A DNA stretch of 64,000 bases from Aegilops tauschii subsp. strangulata (GCF_002575655.3 NC_053039.3:241778622-241842621), one strand, 5' to 3'; numbered from the stretch's first letter, positions 35,893-47,126 are shown. Notes: a model not told the origin generated them from the sequence alone. A program made the numbers and translations.

Positions 35893-37843
35893 CTAGGGAG
35901 CTGCTGGCGAGGGGCTGCCGGAATACTGGCCCCAGGACGAGATGTCGATAGCACGCAAGCGTCGATGGATCCGCTCTTGCTGTGCGGCGCGCCACGCCTC
36001 TCGCTCTGCGGCGCTCCAACGGTCTTGCCGTGCGGCGAGCCGCAGCCTATCGACACGGACAAGCCTAGCTTGCTCTGCGGCATGCCATCGATCATGTTGT
36101 GCGGCGAGCTGTAGCCTGTCGGCACTGACATGCCTATCTTGATCCGCGGCGCTCAAGCGCCATGCGCCAAAGGTCTGCTCAACCCTGGCGATGACGCGCA
36201 TCACGGCGTCGTCCATCGCGTTGCCGGGGAGCGCATTGGCCTCTGATACGTCCATTTTGCATCATGCTTTTATATCGATATTTATTGCATTATGGGTTGT
36301 TATTACACATTATGTCACAATACTTATGCCTATTCTCTCTTATTTTACAAGGTTTACATAAGGAGGGAGAATGCCGGCAACTGGAACTCTGGGCTGGAAA
36401 AGGAGCAAATATTAGAGACCTATTCTGCACAACTCCAAAAGTCCTGAAACTCCACGAAAGTTATTTTTGGAAATAATAAAAAATATTGAGTGGAAGAAGT
36501 ACGTCAGGGGGGCCCCACCTGGCCATGAGGGTGGGGGCGCGCCCTACCCCCCAGGGCGCGCCCCCCTGCCTCGTGGGCCCCCTGTTGGCCCTCAGGTGGC
36601 CATCTTCTGCTATATGAAGTCTTTCGTCCAGGAAAAAATCATAAGCAACCTTTCGGGACGAGACTCCGCCGCCACGAGGCGGAACCTTGGCGGAACCAAT
36701 CTAGGGCTCCGGCAGAGCTTTTCTGCCGGGGACACTTCCCTCCGGGAGGGGGAAATCATCGCCATCGTCATCACCAACGCCCCTCTCATCGGGAGAGGGC
36801 AATCTCCATCAACATCTTCACCAGCACCATCTCCTCTCAAACCCTAGTTCATCTCTTGTATCCAATTCTTGTCTCTAAGTCCGGGATTGGTACCTGTAGG
36901 TTGCTAGTAGTGTTGATTACTCCTTGTAGTTGATACTAGTTGGTTTATTTGGTGGAAGATCATATGTTCAGATCCTTTATGCATATTAATACCCCTCTGA
37001 TTATGAACATGAATATGCTTTGTGAGTAGTTACGTTTGTTCCTGAGGACATGGGAGAAGTCTTGCTATTAGTAGTCATGTGAATTTGGTATTCGTTCGAT
37101 ATTTTGATGAGATGTATGTTGTCTATCCTCTGGTGGTGTTATGTGAACGTCGACTACATGACACTTCACCATTATTTGGGCCTAGAGGAAGGCATTGGGA
37201 AGTAATAAGTAGATGATGGGTTGTTAGAGTGACAGAAGCTTAAACCCTAGTTTATGCGTTGCTTCGTAAGGGGCTGATTTGGATCCATATGTTTCATGCT
37301 ATGGTTAGGTTTACCTTAATACTTTTGTTGTAGTTGCGGATGCTTGCAATAGAGGTTAATCATAAGTGGGATGCTTGTTCAAGTAAGAACAGCACCCAGG
37401 CACCGGTCCACCCACATATCAAATTATCAAAGTACCGAACGTGAATCATATGAACGTGATGAAAACTAGCTTGACGATAATTCCCATGTGTCCTCGGGAG
37501 CGCTTTTCTTTATATAAGAGTTTGTCCAGGCTTGCCCTTTGCTACAAAAGGATTAGGCCACCTTGCTGCACTTTATTTACTTTTGTTACTTGTTGCTCGC
37601 TGCAAATTATCTTATCACAAAACTATTTGTTACCTATTATTTCAGTGCTTGCAGAGAATACCTTGCTGAAAACCGCTTATCATTTCCTTCTGCTCCTCGT
37701 TGGGTTCGACACTCTTACTTATCGAAAGGACTACGATAGATCCCCTATACTTGTGGGTCATCAGCCTCGACGGGCCGTGGCGCCTACTCATTTTCCTCGT
37801 CGACGAGGTTGATGGCAGAGGCGGCGCTTGGGTGGGTTGGCAT
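35893..37843 (-). pseudogene. Duplicate of the 38299-39060 gene, truncated and split by a solo LTR
   Basis: Reading leftward, an ATG at 37843 begins the same N-terminus (PSAASAINLVDEEN) but meets TAG at 37786-37784. The solo LTR at 36244-37763 then interrupts the codons for the ALPGNAMDDAVMRVI segment, which continues from 36243. The helical Arg/Trp repeat follows (DRHVSADRLQLAAQHDRW). About 36 residues after that the match to the other copy ends and a different tail stops at 35893. The C-terminal third of the intact copy is missing. The junction falls beside the end of the oppositely oriented cargo gene, so the duplication is chimeric. Confidence 0.68.
36244..37763 (+). mobile_element. Solo gypsy LTR (1520 bases) in CACTA I
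   Basis: TGATACGTCCATTTTGCATC to CTTGTGGGTCATCA, flanked by GCCTC at 36239-36243 and 37764-37768, a perfect 5-base TSD. The reverse-strand gene resumes across it. The starting motif is that of a very common Triticeae gypsy family. Confidence 0.93.
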
Positions 37844-37925
37844 GCTTGGAAAAGGTGGATGTGCTACAGGCTGCGCTTGTCACCTCCGTGCGTCGCGCGC
37901 CCCCTATGCGCAATATAGCAGGGTG

Positions 37926-37955
37926 GCGGGAAACAGGTGAGGAAATGGCGGGAAA
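37926..37955 (-). promoter_or_regulatory. Two E2F-like sites upstream of the duplicate gene
   Basis: GCGGGAAA at 37926-37933 and 37948-37955; the complement TTTCCCGC fits the E2F consensus TTTSSCGC. The same pair lies at 39143-39172. Confidence 0.4.
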
Positions 37956-37979
37956 CGGTGGCGTGTTCATAAAACGCCG

Positions 37980-38054
37980 TTAATATATATATATATATAT
38001 ATATATATTCTCTTATGAACTAATGAACAATTAATATATATATATATTATGAAT
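37980..38054. repeat. AT dinucleotide microsatellites
   Basis: Two (AT)n runs, about 37982-38008 and 38033-38048, separated by CTCTTATGAACTAATGAACAA. Confidence 0.85.
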
Positions 38055-38298
38055 TCCATTTTCTATCTGTTTTTGTATACTAATTTGAATCTAGCTGTTA
38101 TCATCCACATATACAGAATGGAAAGCGTATATACACACATTGAAACAGAACATATAAGAATGGAAAATAGAGTACACACATTGAAAACAGAGCAATAAAC
38201 GGAGCAATACTATGATTGCTGTGAATACATAGCTATCCACGTCGAAACGACTTTTCAAAATAAAACGCTTCCATGAGACCATGACCAGCAGCCCTTGC

Positions 38299-39060
38299 CT
38301 AGGGTAGCTCTTGGCTCTGCCTGGACTCGTGCGGGCGTTTGTCCAAGCGGTCGACACGCTTGCGGTACATCTGGAGCGCGATCTCGAGCTCCAAGTTGGC
38401 TATTTCATCGGAGATCACCAGCTCGAGGATGCGACGACCATGTTCCTCTACTGCGCCCAGGTGGACACCTGGGCCAAGGAGGCGGTCAAGCCTACGGACC
38501 AGCGCATTGGCATCCAGCGGGTCGCAGACAAGGCGAACGGCGGCACCCATGCGAATGGCGCGGCGGTCGTCCGCTGCAAGTATGGTGCGGCCGGCCTCTG
38601 GTGCAAGTACGGCACTGAGGGCCTCTGCCCACTCCTGGCAAGGAATTGGGGTACTGACGGGACGTGTACCCAGCTGCGACAACGTGTCGACAGCAGTCAA
38701 GCGCCGATGGATCCGCTCTTGCTGTGCGGCACGCCGCGCCTCTCGCTCTGCGGTGCTCCAACGGTCTCGCCATGCGGCGAGCCGCAGCCTATCGGCGTGG
38801 ACGCGCCTAGCTTGCTCTGCGGCGTGCCATCGATCATGTTGTGCGGCGAGCTGTAGCCAGTCGGCGCTGACATGCCTATCTTGATCCGCGGCGCTCAAGC
38901 GCCATGCGCCAAAGGTCTGCTCAACCCTGGCGATGATGCGCATCACGGCGTCGTCCATCGCGTTGCCGGGGAGCGCCTTGGCCTCGACGGGCCGTGGCAC
39001 CTGCTTGTTTTCCTCGTCGACGAGGTTGATGGCAGAGGCGGCGCTTGGTTGGGTTGGCAT
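38299..39060 (-). CDS. Arg/Ala-rich helical-repeat protein of CACTA I, function unknown
   Basis: The frame is open from beyond 39060 to a stop at 38299; the first ATG is at 39060 (MPTQPSAASAINLVDEEN), giving about 253 residues. Residues about 50-110 hold two copies of a roughly 25-residue amphipathic unit with the pattern ADxLxLAAxxDRWxxAExxAR. Then come a Pro-rich linker (LGTRPVSTPIPCQEW) and a second helical region (DANALVRRLDRLLG and ELVISDEIANLELEIALQMY). It is basic and probably coiled-coil. It is the first gene inside the CACTACTGC end and is transcribed inward, as is 50716-51438 in element II. It is duplicated at 35893-37843. Plus-strand frames of 181 codons here are shadows of the GC-rich sequence. 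No known family is recognised. Confidence 0.6.
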   Translation of the reverse strand: MPTQPSAASAINLVDEENKQVPRPVEAKALPGNAMDDAVMRIIARVEQTFGAWRLSAADQDRHVSADWLQLAAQHDRWHAAEQARRVHADRLRLAAWRDRWSTAEREARRAAQQERIHRRLTAVDTLSQLGTRPVSTPIPCQEWAEALSAVLAPEAGRTILAADDRRAIRMGAAVRLVCDPLDANALVRRLDRLLGPGVHLGAVEEHGRRILELVISDEIANLELEIALQMYRKRVDRLDKRPHESRQSQELP

Positions 39061-39142
39061 GCTTGGAAAAGGTGGATGTGCTACAGGCTGCGTTTGTCGC
39101 CTCCATGCGTCGCGCACCGCCTATGCGCAATATAGCAGGGTG

Positions 39143-39172
39143 GCGGGAAACAGGTGAGGAAATGGCGGGAAA
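39143..39172 (-). promoter_or_regulatory. Two E2F-like sites upstream of the 38299-39060 gene
   Basis: GCGGGAAA at 39143-39150 and 39165-39172, that is TTTCCCGC twice on the coding strand, about 85-110 bases before the ATG. CTATATTG (complement of 39129-39136) lies between them and the ATG. Confidence 0.45.
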
Positions 39173-39486
39173 CGGTGGCGTGTTCACAAAACGCCATCAA
39201 TTAATGGAAACTTAGCATAGAAGGAACATCGAGCTAGCACAAGCAGTAGATGATGATCAGATGAACACGAACCACACTAGGGAACCCGTCGGTGATGAAT
39301 TCATCAATCCCAAACGGTTGAATACTAGCAAGCATTTGCCCACAACACACACGGCATATTCCATCACAAACAGGTCGGATGGACCAACTGTCTGCCACGT
39401 ATCGCATATTGTCAAAAAGTAATGCGGTAGACCTTCTTTAACATGTGTTAAAAAATAAAATAAAAATAAAAAAACAAGGAACTCGA

Positions 39487-39561
39487 GGTTAAATTAGCTG
39501 AGGGAATGGGTCATTTCAGTCAGTTGACCGAAATGACCCATCCTATCAGTTAATTTAACAT
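39487..39561. repeat. Imperfect foldback, about 34-base arms
   Basis: GGTTAAATTAGCTGAGGG..ATGGGTCATTTC pairs with GAAATGACCCAT..CAGTTAATTTAAC across a short CAGTCAGTTGAC centre. It may be a small MITE-like insertion; no TSD is obvious. Confidence 0.6.
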
Positions 39562-39856
39562 CAACACAACTTCCCATCCAGTCACCCATCTGATGGCTGC
39601 TCCAGCCTGAGCACACTTAACTTGATAGTTTTCTTACATGAGCTACTGGTGGAACAGCTAGTCCTTGCTGATAGGAATGCCTCTTCGCATCCTTATGGCG
39701 TATCCGGATGACTGCCCGTCCCACAATGGCCAATTGATGTTGTGTAGACAGAGCATATCACATTTGTCTTATTAGAAGCAATCGTCTGTGTTATTATCGG
39801 TCTTCGCACACATTTCTGATTACAGACCTATTTGCCGCGTATCACACACATCTTGT

Positions 39857-40130
39857 TATATTGAACCGTTTATGTTCTCTTGCCTAATCACAAATAGTTC
39901 ATCCGAGTGAACCGTATGCTGTACATCGCACACACCTTGATCGGGCTGACCGTTTCTTTTGTGTTGCCTAATCATAAACAGTTCATCCGAGTGAACCGTA
40001 TGCTGTACATCACACACACCTTCATCTGGCTTCCCGTTTCTTTTGTTCCTCCTCATCGCAAACAGTTAATTGAGCTGAACCGTATGCCCTACATTGCACA
40101 CGCAACTAAAATCTGAACCGTGTTTGACGC
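39857..40130 (-). repeat. CACTA I subterminal repeats at the CACTACTGC end, about 83 bases x 3
   Basis: Units with GTTCATCCGAGTGAACCGTA, TGCTGTACATCGCACACACC and GTTTCTTTTG recur three times. They mirror the array at 49895-50140 in element II. Open frames here are repeat shadows. Confidence 0.8.
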
Positions 40131-40955
40131 ATCCTCCATCGCAAACGTTTTGCACCTTTTTTGACGGTTATTTTACACCACCGTTTGCGATTATGGCATC
40201 GCACACAGTTTCGTCAAAGGGTCTCTGATCGTAGTGTCGTGTTAGCAGCAACCTGCAGTAGTGTGATCTTAAGAAATTATTATGCAAACTGAAAGAAAAA
40301 TCTTTGAATGCTAGAATGAAATGTGATTCTAAGTTTGCTACCTCACATATCTTTGTTGATGACAAGGATTATGAATTCTCTATCGATCCAGAGTTAATTA
40401 CTTTGGTTGAATCTGATCCTTTCCATGGTTATGAAACTGAAACTGTTGTGGCACATCTTACTAACTTGAATGACTTAGCCACTCTTTTTGCTCATGATGA
40501 GAAAATTCACTACTATTATATTCTCAAATTATTTCGGTTCTCATTAAAGGGTGATGCTAAGACTTGGTATAACACTCTTGCTCCTGGTTGTATACATAGT
40601 CCCCAGGATATGATTTATTACTTCTCTGAAAAATATTTTCCTGCTCATAAGAAACAAGCTGCCTTACAGGAAATATTTAACTTTGCGCAAATTGAAGAAG
40701 AGAGTCTCCCACAAGCTTGGGGGAGGCTTCTCCAATTGCTTAATGCTTTGCCTGATCATCCTCTTAAGAAAAATGAAATACTTGATATCTTCTATAATGG
40801 ACTAACCGATGCTTCTAGGGATTTCCTAGATAGTTGTGTTGGTTGTGTTTTCAAGGAACGAACTGTTGAAAAAGCTAAAGAATTATTGAATAACATATTG
40901 AAAAATTATGGTGACTGGACTCTTCCCGAACCACCGCTCAAACCTACTCCGAAAA

Positions 40956-41217
40956 GCATGTATGATATTTACGGAATACATGCCGACATTATATTTATGA
41001 ACTGGAACTAGTGCCATATCGCCCTAGGTTATGAGTGTTATATGATGAATATCATCCAACAAATTCACCGATCCAATGCCTACGAATTTCTCTAATATTG
41101 TTCTTGCTAAGTTACTACTACTGTTACTATTGCACTTGCTACAAAATCATTGCTATCACTGTTACTATTACTATTGTTGTTGCTACTACTATCAAAACTA
41201 TCATACTACTTTGCTAC
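40956..41217 (+). mobile_element. Remnant of an E-type gypsy LTR (3' part)
   Basis: From GCATGTATGA to ATACTACTTTGCTAC it matches the E LTR interval that ends at 26757. It is joined on the left to E's gag at a short GCAYGTATGA similarity and on the right to copy B. It is probably what remains of E's 3' LTR after internal deletion. Confidence 0.75.
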
Positions 41218-44200
41218 ATGGACATAGCACTATAGGTGGAATAGACGGTGGTTGTGGAGAAGACAAAAGGAAGGAGATAGTCTCACATCAACTAGGCGTA
41301 TTAACGGTTTATGGAGATGCCCATCAATAGATATCAATGTGAGTGAGTAGGGATTGCCATGCAACGGATGCACTAGAGCTATAAGTGTATGAAATCTCAA
41401 AAATAAACTAAGTGGGTGTGCATCCAACTCGCTTGCTCACGAAGACCTAGGGAAATTTGAGGAAGCCCATCATTGGAATATACAAGCCAAGTTCTATAAT
41501 GAAAAATTCCCACTAGTATATGAAAGTGATAATATAGGATACTCTCTATCATGAAGATCATGGTGCTACTTTGAAGCACAAGTGTGGTAAAGGATGGTAG
41601 CATTGCCCCTTCTCTCTTTTTCTCTCTCTTTTTTTGTTTTTTGGGCCCACTTTTTTTGGCCTCTTTTTTTAATTTTTCATCCGGAGTCTCATCCCGACTT
41701 GTGGGGGAATCATAGTCTCCATCATCCTTTTCTCACACAGGACAATGCTCTAATAATGAAGATCATCACACTTTTATTTACTTACAACTCAAGAATTACA
41801 ACTCGATACTTAGAACAAAATATGACTCTATATGAATGCCTCCGGCGGTGTACCGGGATGTGCAATGACTCAAGAGTGACATGCATGAAAGAATTATGAA
41901 AGGTGGCTTTGCCACAAATACGATGTCACCTACATGATCATGCAAAGCAATATGACAATGATGAAGCGTGTCATAATAAACGGAATGTGGAAAGTTGCAT
42001 GGCAATATATCTCAGAATGGCTATGGAAATGCTATAATAGGTAGGTATGGTGGCTGTTTTGAGGAAGGTATATGGTGGATGTATGGTACCGGCGAAAGTT
42101 GTGCGGTACTAGAGAGGCTAGCAAAGGTGGAAGGGTGAGAGTGCTATAATCCATGGACTCAACATTAGTCATAAAGAACTCACATACTTATTGCAAAAAA
42201 TCCATTAGTCATCGAAACAAAGTACTACGCGCATGCTCCTAGGGGGATAGATTGGTAGGAAAAAACCATCGCTCGTCCCCGACCGCCACTCATAAGGAAG
42301 ACAATCAATTGCATAACGGTTCACCATACGTGCATGCTACGGGATCATAAACTTTAACACAAGTATTTCTACAATCCACAGTTACTCACTAGCATGACTC
42401 TAATATCACCATCTTCATATCTCAAAACAATCATAAGGAATCAAACTTCTCATAGTATTCAATGCACTTTATATGAAAGTTTTTACTATATCCCTCTTGG
42501 ATGCCCATCATATGAGGACTAAATTCATAACCTAAGCAAATTACCATGCTATTTAGAGACTCTCAAAATGACATAAGTGAAGCATGAGAGTTCATCAATT
42601 TCTTCAAAATAAAACTACCGCTGTTCTCTAAAAAGATATAAGTGAAGATCAATGAGTAGTCGAATAATTATGTAACTATGTGAAGACTCTCTATCATTTA
42701 AGAATTTCAGATCTTGGGATATTATTCAAACAGCAAGAAAAACAAAATAAAATGACATTGCAAGGATAGCACATATCATGGGAATAAGCAAAAACTTAGG
42801 TTCCACCAAAACTAACCAATCATTGTTGAAGAAGAAAGGTGGGATGCCAACCGGGGCATCCCCAAGCTTAGATGCTTGAGACTCCTTCAAATATTAATTA
42901 GGGATGCCTTAGGCATCCCCAAGCTTGAGTTTTTGTGTCTCCTTAATTCCTTTCATATCGCGGTTTCCCTAAATCTTAAAAACTTCATCCACACAAAACT
43001 CAACAAGAACTCGTGAGATAAGTTAGTCTAAATCAATGCATAAACCTTATCATTCTCTACTGTAGAAAATCGCTAAAATTATTATTTGACATTGCATACT
43101 AAATGCTTGTGCATATTTAATAGTAATATCCTCAAATAGAATCATTAAACAAGCATACATATGCAAACAATGCAAACATAACACCAATCTGTCTAAACAA
43201 AACAATCTGTAAAGAATGCAAGAGGAACCATACTTCCCTAACTCCAAAAATTTTGATAAATTACCACACTGTAGATAATTTGTGTTACTCATCATGTAAA
43301 AATTTCAAGATTTTATCATGTTCTGACTATTCACAAATATTCAAAACATAACAACAAACTTTCTATTTTTAAAACAGCAACATATGGACTTGCAAAATAA
43401 GCATGGTAAAGGCTATACTTGACCTTATTATTGAAATAAAAGATGCAAAACATTACTCTAAATAACAGCAAGCAAATCCTAATAAAATAAAATGGCGCTC
43501 CAAGCAAAACTCATATCATGTGGTGAATAAAAATATAGCCTCAAGTGAGCTTACCGATGAACGAAGACGAAAGAGGGGATGCCATCCGGGGCATCCCCAA
43601 GCTTAGTTGCTTGGGTATTCCTTTAATATTACCTTGGGGTGCCTTGGGCTACCCCAAGCTTAGGCTCTTGCCACTCCTTATTCCACAGTCCATCGGAACT
43701 TCACCCAAAACTTGAAGACTTCACAACACAAAACTCAACAGAAAACTCGTAAGCTCCGTTACTATAATAAAACAAATCATTCACTTTGGTACTGTCAAGA
43801 CAAGATTCATAATTTTTCTCACATGATGCCTACTGTACCATATCATTTCTACAATTAATATTAAGCAATATAAGCCATAGAAACTAGAAAGCAAGCAAAC
43901 TATCCATCGAAAACAGAATCTGTCAAAAACAGAACAGTCTGTAAAGATCTGAATTGAAATCATACTTATGTAACTCCAAAAATTCTGAAATATAAGAACA
44001 ACCTGGGAAATTTGTATATCAATGAACTCTGAAAAAATCATAATTTTTCGACGCTCCAATGATTTTTAACAATTCTGTGACTGGGCGCAAAAGTTTCTGT
44101 TTTTTGAGAGAATCAAGTCAACTATCATCCACGCTATCCCAAAGGCTTTACTTGGCACTTTATTGAAACAAAAGCTATAAAAAATGATTACTACAGTAGC

Positions 44201-44297
44201 TTAATCATGTGAACACACAAAAATAGTAGGGTTAAATATTGGGTTGTCTCCCAACAAGAGCTTTTCTTTAATGCCTTTTTAGCTAGGCATAATGATT

Positions 44298-45104
44298 TCA
44301 ATGATGCTCACATAAAAGATAAGAATTGAAACGCAAAGAGAGCATCATGAAACATATGTGGCAAGCACATTTAAGTCTAACCCACTTCCTATGAATGGGG
44401 ATTTTGTGAGCAAACAACTTAGGGGAACAAGAATCAACTAGCAGAGGAAGGCAAAACAAGCATGACTTCCAAACTTTCAACACATAGAGGGGAAACTTGA
44501 TATTACTGAGATATGTAAAAGCATGTATTCCTCTCTCATAATAATTTTCAGTGGCATCATGAATGAATTCAACAATATAACCATCAAATAAAGCATTATT
44601 TTCATGATCCACAAGCATAGAAATTTTATTACTCTCCACATAAGCAAAATTCTTCTCATTCGGAATAGTGGGAGCAAACCCAACAAAATAACTATCATGT
44701 GAGGCACAATCCAATTGAAAATTAAAATCATGATGACAAGTTTCATAATTATTCTTTATAGCATACATGTCAGCACAATAATCATCATAGATAGAAACTT
44801 TGTTCTCATAATCAATTAGAACCTCTTCCGAAATAGTGGATTCGTCACTAAATAAAGTCATGACCTCCCCAAATCCACTTTCATCAATATTATGAAAAGA
44901 TTCAACACCCTCCAAAATAGTGGGATCATTAGTACCTAGAGTTGACACTCTTCCAAACCCACTTTCAACAATATAATCATCATAAATAGGAGGCATGCTA
45001 TCATCATAATAAATTTGCTCATCAAAACTTGTGGGACAAAAAAATATCATCTTCATCAAACATAGCATCCCCAAGCTTGTGGCTTTGCATATCATTAGCA
45101 TCAT
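44298..45104 (-). pseudogene. Acidic gag-position ORF of element B
   Basis: The best-preserved copy: 268 open codons, the first few in a shifted frame, which changes near 45040 where copy A reads DGMFDEDDTFCPPIFDEQ. From SFDEQIYYDDSMPPIYDDYI onward it is continuous to the stop after LLCEHH. The N-terminal two thirds is strongly acidic with many Asp, Tyr and Ser; the last 70 residues are hydrophobic, Cys-rich and basic (HRKWVRLKCACHICFM). Copies A and 8405-8821 are its paralogues. No domain is recognised. Position right after the PBS suggests a gag replacement or an accessory protein; that is inference. Confidence 0.6.
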
Positions 45105-45370
45105 GGATATTCAAAGAATTCATACTAACAACACTGAATCATGCTCATCATTCAAATATTTAGTGCCAAACATTTTATAGACTTCTTCCTCTAACACTTG
45201 AGCACAATTTTCCTTTCCATCATTTTCACGAAAGATGTTAAAAAGATGAAGCATATGAGGCAACCTCAATTCCATTTTTTAGTTTTCTTTCATAGACTAA
45301 ACTAGTGATAAAACAAGAAACTAAAAGATTCAATTTCAAGATCTAAAGATATACCTTCAAGCACTAACTT

Positions 45371-45459
45371 CCCCGGCAACAGCACCAGAAAAGATCTTAC
45401 TTGACGGGGTGTGAGTGCCGCTTACCTAGCCTCCCCGGCAATGGCGCCTGAAAAGAGCT
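45371..45459 (-). other. Tandemly duplicated primer binding site (element B)
   Basis: CCCCGGCAACAGCACCAG at about 45372 and CCCCGGCAATGGCGCCTG at about 45433, both followed by AAAAGA. Same layout as 23698-23788. Confidence 0.7.
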
Positions 45460-47126
45460 TGATGTCTACTACGCAACCTTCTTCTTGTAGACTCGTGTTG
45501 GGCCTCCAAGCGCAGTGTTTTGTAGGATAGTAGCAAATTTCCCTCAAGTGGATGACCTAAGGTTTATCAATCCGTGGGAGGCGTAGGATGAAGATAGTCT
45601 CTCTCAAAAAACCCTGCAACCAAATAACAAAGAGTCTCTTGTGTCCCCAACGGTAAATTGTATAGGTGCACTAGTTCGGCGAAGAGATGGTGATACAAGT
45701 GTAATATGGATGGTAGATATAGGTTTTTGTAATCTGAAAATATAAAAACAGCAAGGTAACAAGTGGTAAAAGTGAGCGAAAATGGTATTGCAATGCTTAG
45801 AAACAAGGCCTAGGGTTCATACTTTCACTAGTGCAAGTTCTCTCAACAATGATAACATAGTTAGATCATATAACAATCCCTCAACGTGCAACAAAGAGTC
45901 ACTCCAAAGTCACTAATAGCGGAGAACAAACGAAGAGATTATTGTAGGGTACGAAACCACCCCAAAGTTATTCTTTCTGATCGATCTATTGGGCTATTCC
46001 TATAAGTGTCATAAACAGCCCTAGAGTTAGTACTAAAATAACACCTTAAGATACACATCAACCAAAACCCTAATGTCACCTAGATACTCCAATGTCACCA
46101 CAAGTATCCGCGAGTTTTATTATATGATGTGCATCACACAATCTCAGATTCATCTATTCAATCCAACACAAAGAACTTCAAAGAGTGCCCCAAAGTTTCT
46201 ACCGGAGAGTCCAGACGAAAACGTGTGCCAACCCCTATGCATAAGTTCACAAGGTCATAGAACCCGCAAGTTGATCACCAAAACATACATCAAGTAGATC
46301 ACGTGAATGTCCCATTGTCACCATAGATAAGCACATGGAAGACATACATCAAGTGTTCTCAAATCCTTAAAGACTCAATCCGATAAGATAACTTCGAAGG
46401 GAAAACTCAATCCATTACAAGAAGGTAGAAGGGGAGAAACATCATAAGATCCAACTATAATAGCAAAGCTCGCGGTACATCATGATCGTGCCAAATCAAG
46501 AACACGAGAGAGAGAGAGAGAGATATCAAACACATAGCTAGCTACTGGTACATACCCTCAGCCCCGAGGGTGAACTACTCGCGCCACATCATGGAGAGCG
46601 CCGGGATGATGAAGAAGGCCACCGGTGATGATTTCCCCCTCCGCCAGGGTGCCGGAATAGGGTCCCGATTGGTTTTTGGTGGCTACAGAGACTTGCGGTG
46701 GTGGAACTCCCGATCTAGGTTTATTTCTGGGGGTTTTGGTATTTACAGGAATTATTGGCGTCGACAACAAGTCAGGGGGGTCCATGAGGAGCCCACAAGG
46801 TCGGAGGACGCGCCCGGGGGGTAGGGCGCGCCCTCCACCCTTGTGGAGGCCTCGTGGCTCTTCTAGCCCAACTCTTTTGCTTCAGGGGCTTCTTCTGGTC
46901 CATAAAAAATCATCGTAAATTTTCAGGTCATTTGGACTCCGTTTGATATTCCTTTTCTGTAAAACTCAAAAACAAGGAAAAAACATAAATTGGCACTGGG
47001 CTCTAGGTTAATAGGTTAGTCCCAAAAATCATATAAAATAGCACATAAATGCATATAAAACATCCAAGATAGATAATATAATAGCATGGAACAATAAAAA
47101 ATTATAGATACGTTGGAGACATATCA
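45460..47126 (-). repeat. 5' LTR of gypsy element B
   Basis: TGATGTCTAC to GGAGACATATCA, complete. The minus-strand TATA position (46740-46747) reads TGTAAATA, a point change from TATAAATA in the sister LTRs. A (GA)n tract is at 46506-46523. Confidence 0.92.

Larger units (their letters stand above)
34849..35951 (+). pseudogene. Captured or cargo gene of CACTA I, broken by a stop, a solo LTR and a frameshift
   Basis: ATG at 34849 (context GCCATGGCG) follows a pyrimidine-rich leader. The first block is acidic (SPPLEDAHSISSDEDPYAPP) then has LDWFWGQYNHCLWKSLPPAE and a charged helix, and ends at TAA 35098. Past that stop the same frame stays open (WKKKAAELWGR), is split by the solo LTR at 35150-35627, and continues CRHAEEVYEDGYFARKV. 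Near 35690 the protein-like frame changes to one encoding WPNKLQHATDEELRWAP and VCQQEADRCVKRCKAEESEY, ending near 35951. It lies opposite in strand to the other CACTA I genes. No domain is recognised. Confidence 0.5.
27444..40263 (-). mobile_element. CACTA-type DNA transposon I
   Basis: Ends are CACTGGTACGCG at 27444 and, reading inward from 40263, CACTACTGCAGG. Flanks are TGA at 27441-27443 and TGA at 40264-40266, the 3-base TSD typical of the superfamily. Each end matches the corresponding end of element II (60088 and 49737) in inverted orientation. It carries subterminal repeats, several gene-like units, a 508-base tandem array, two solo LTRs and a LINE tail. I find no TNP2-type transposase, so it is probably non-autonomous. 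Without later insertions it is about 10.5 kb. Confidence 0.92.
27003..40955 (+). pseudogene. gag: Gypsy gag (element E), split by CACTA element I
   Basis: The gag runs 27003-27443 and resumes at 40264-40955; the CACTA element between them leaves TGA on both sides. The N-terminal block starts MKNLEDAKTKIFPSKTRRG and shifts frame near 27195, in a run of ATGATG. After the CACTA the frame joins cleanly as DRDD-LKKLL. The part encoded after 40304 has the Retrotrans_gag pattern: LKGDAKTWYNTL, then a Phe/Tyr-rich helix, YFPAHKKQAALQEIFNFAQI, EESLPQAWGRLLQLLNALPD and FYNGLTDASRDFLDS. The chain stops at about residue KPTPKS, where an LTR fragment begins. Nucleocapsid zinc knuckle and all of pol are missing. 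Confidence 0.82.
41218..45459 (-). mobile_element. Gypsy element B, internal region
   Basis: Colinear with A (12675-15050 plus 21910-23788) with scattered substitutions and small indels, for example a gap near 42309 relative to 13755-13780. No nested element is present at 43571, which shows the empty site of the A insertion. It contains the pyrimidine tract (41605-41680), hairpin modules (42838-42930 and 43575-43660), the acidic ORF and the duplicated PBS. Confidence 0.88.

Noticed and set aside
38311..38884. Two 181-codon plus-strand frames
   Set aside because: They overlap the longer reverse frame, whose duplicate preserves the reverse reading. GC-rich sequence keeps all frames open.
39856..40116. 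Small frames with repeated peptide motifs near CACTA ends
   Set aside because: They are translations of subterminal DNA repeats and are open on both strands.
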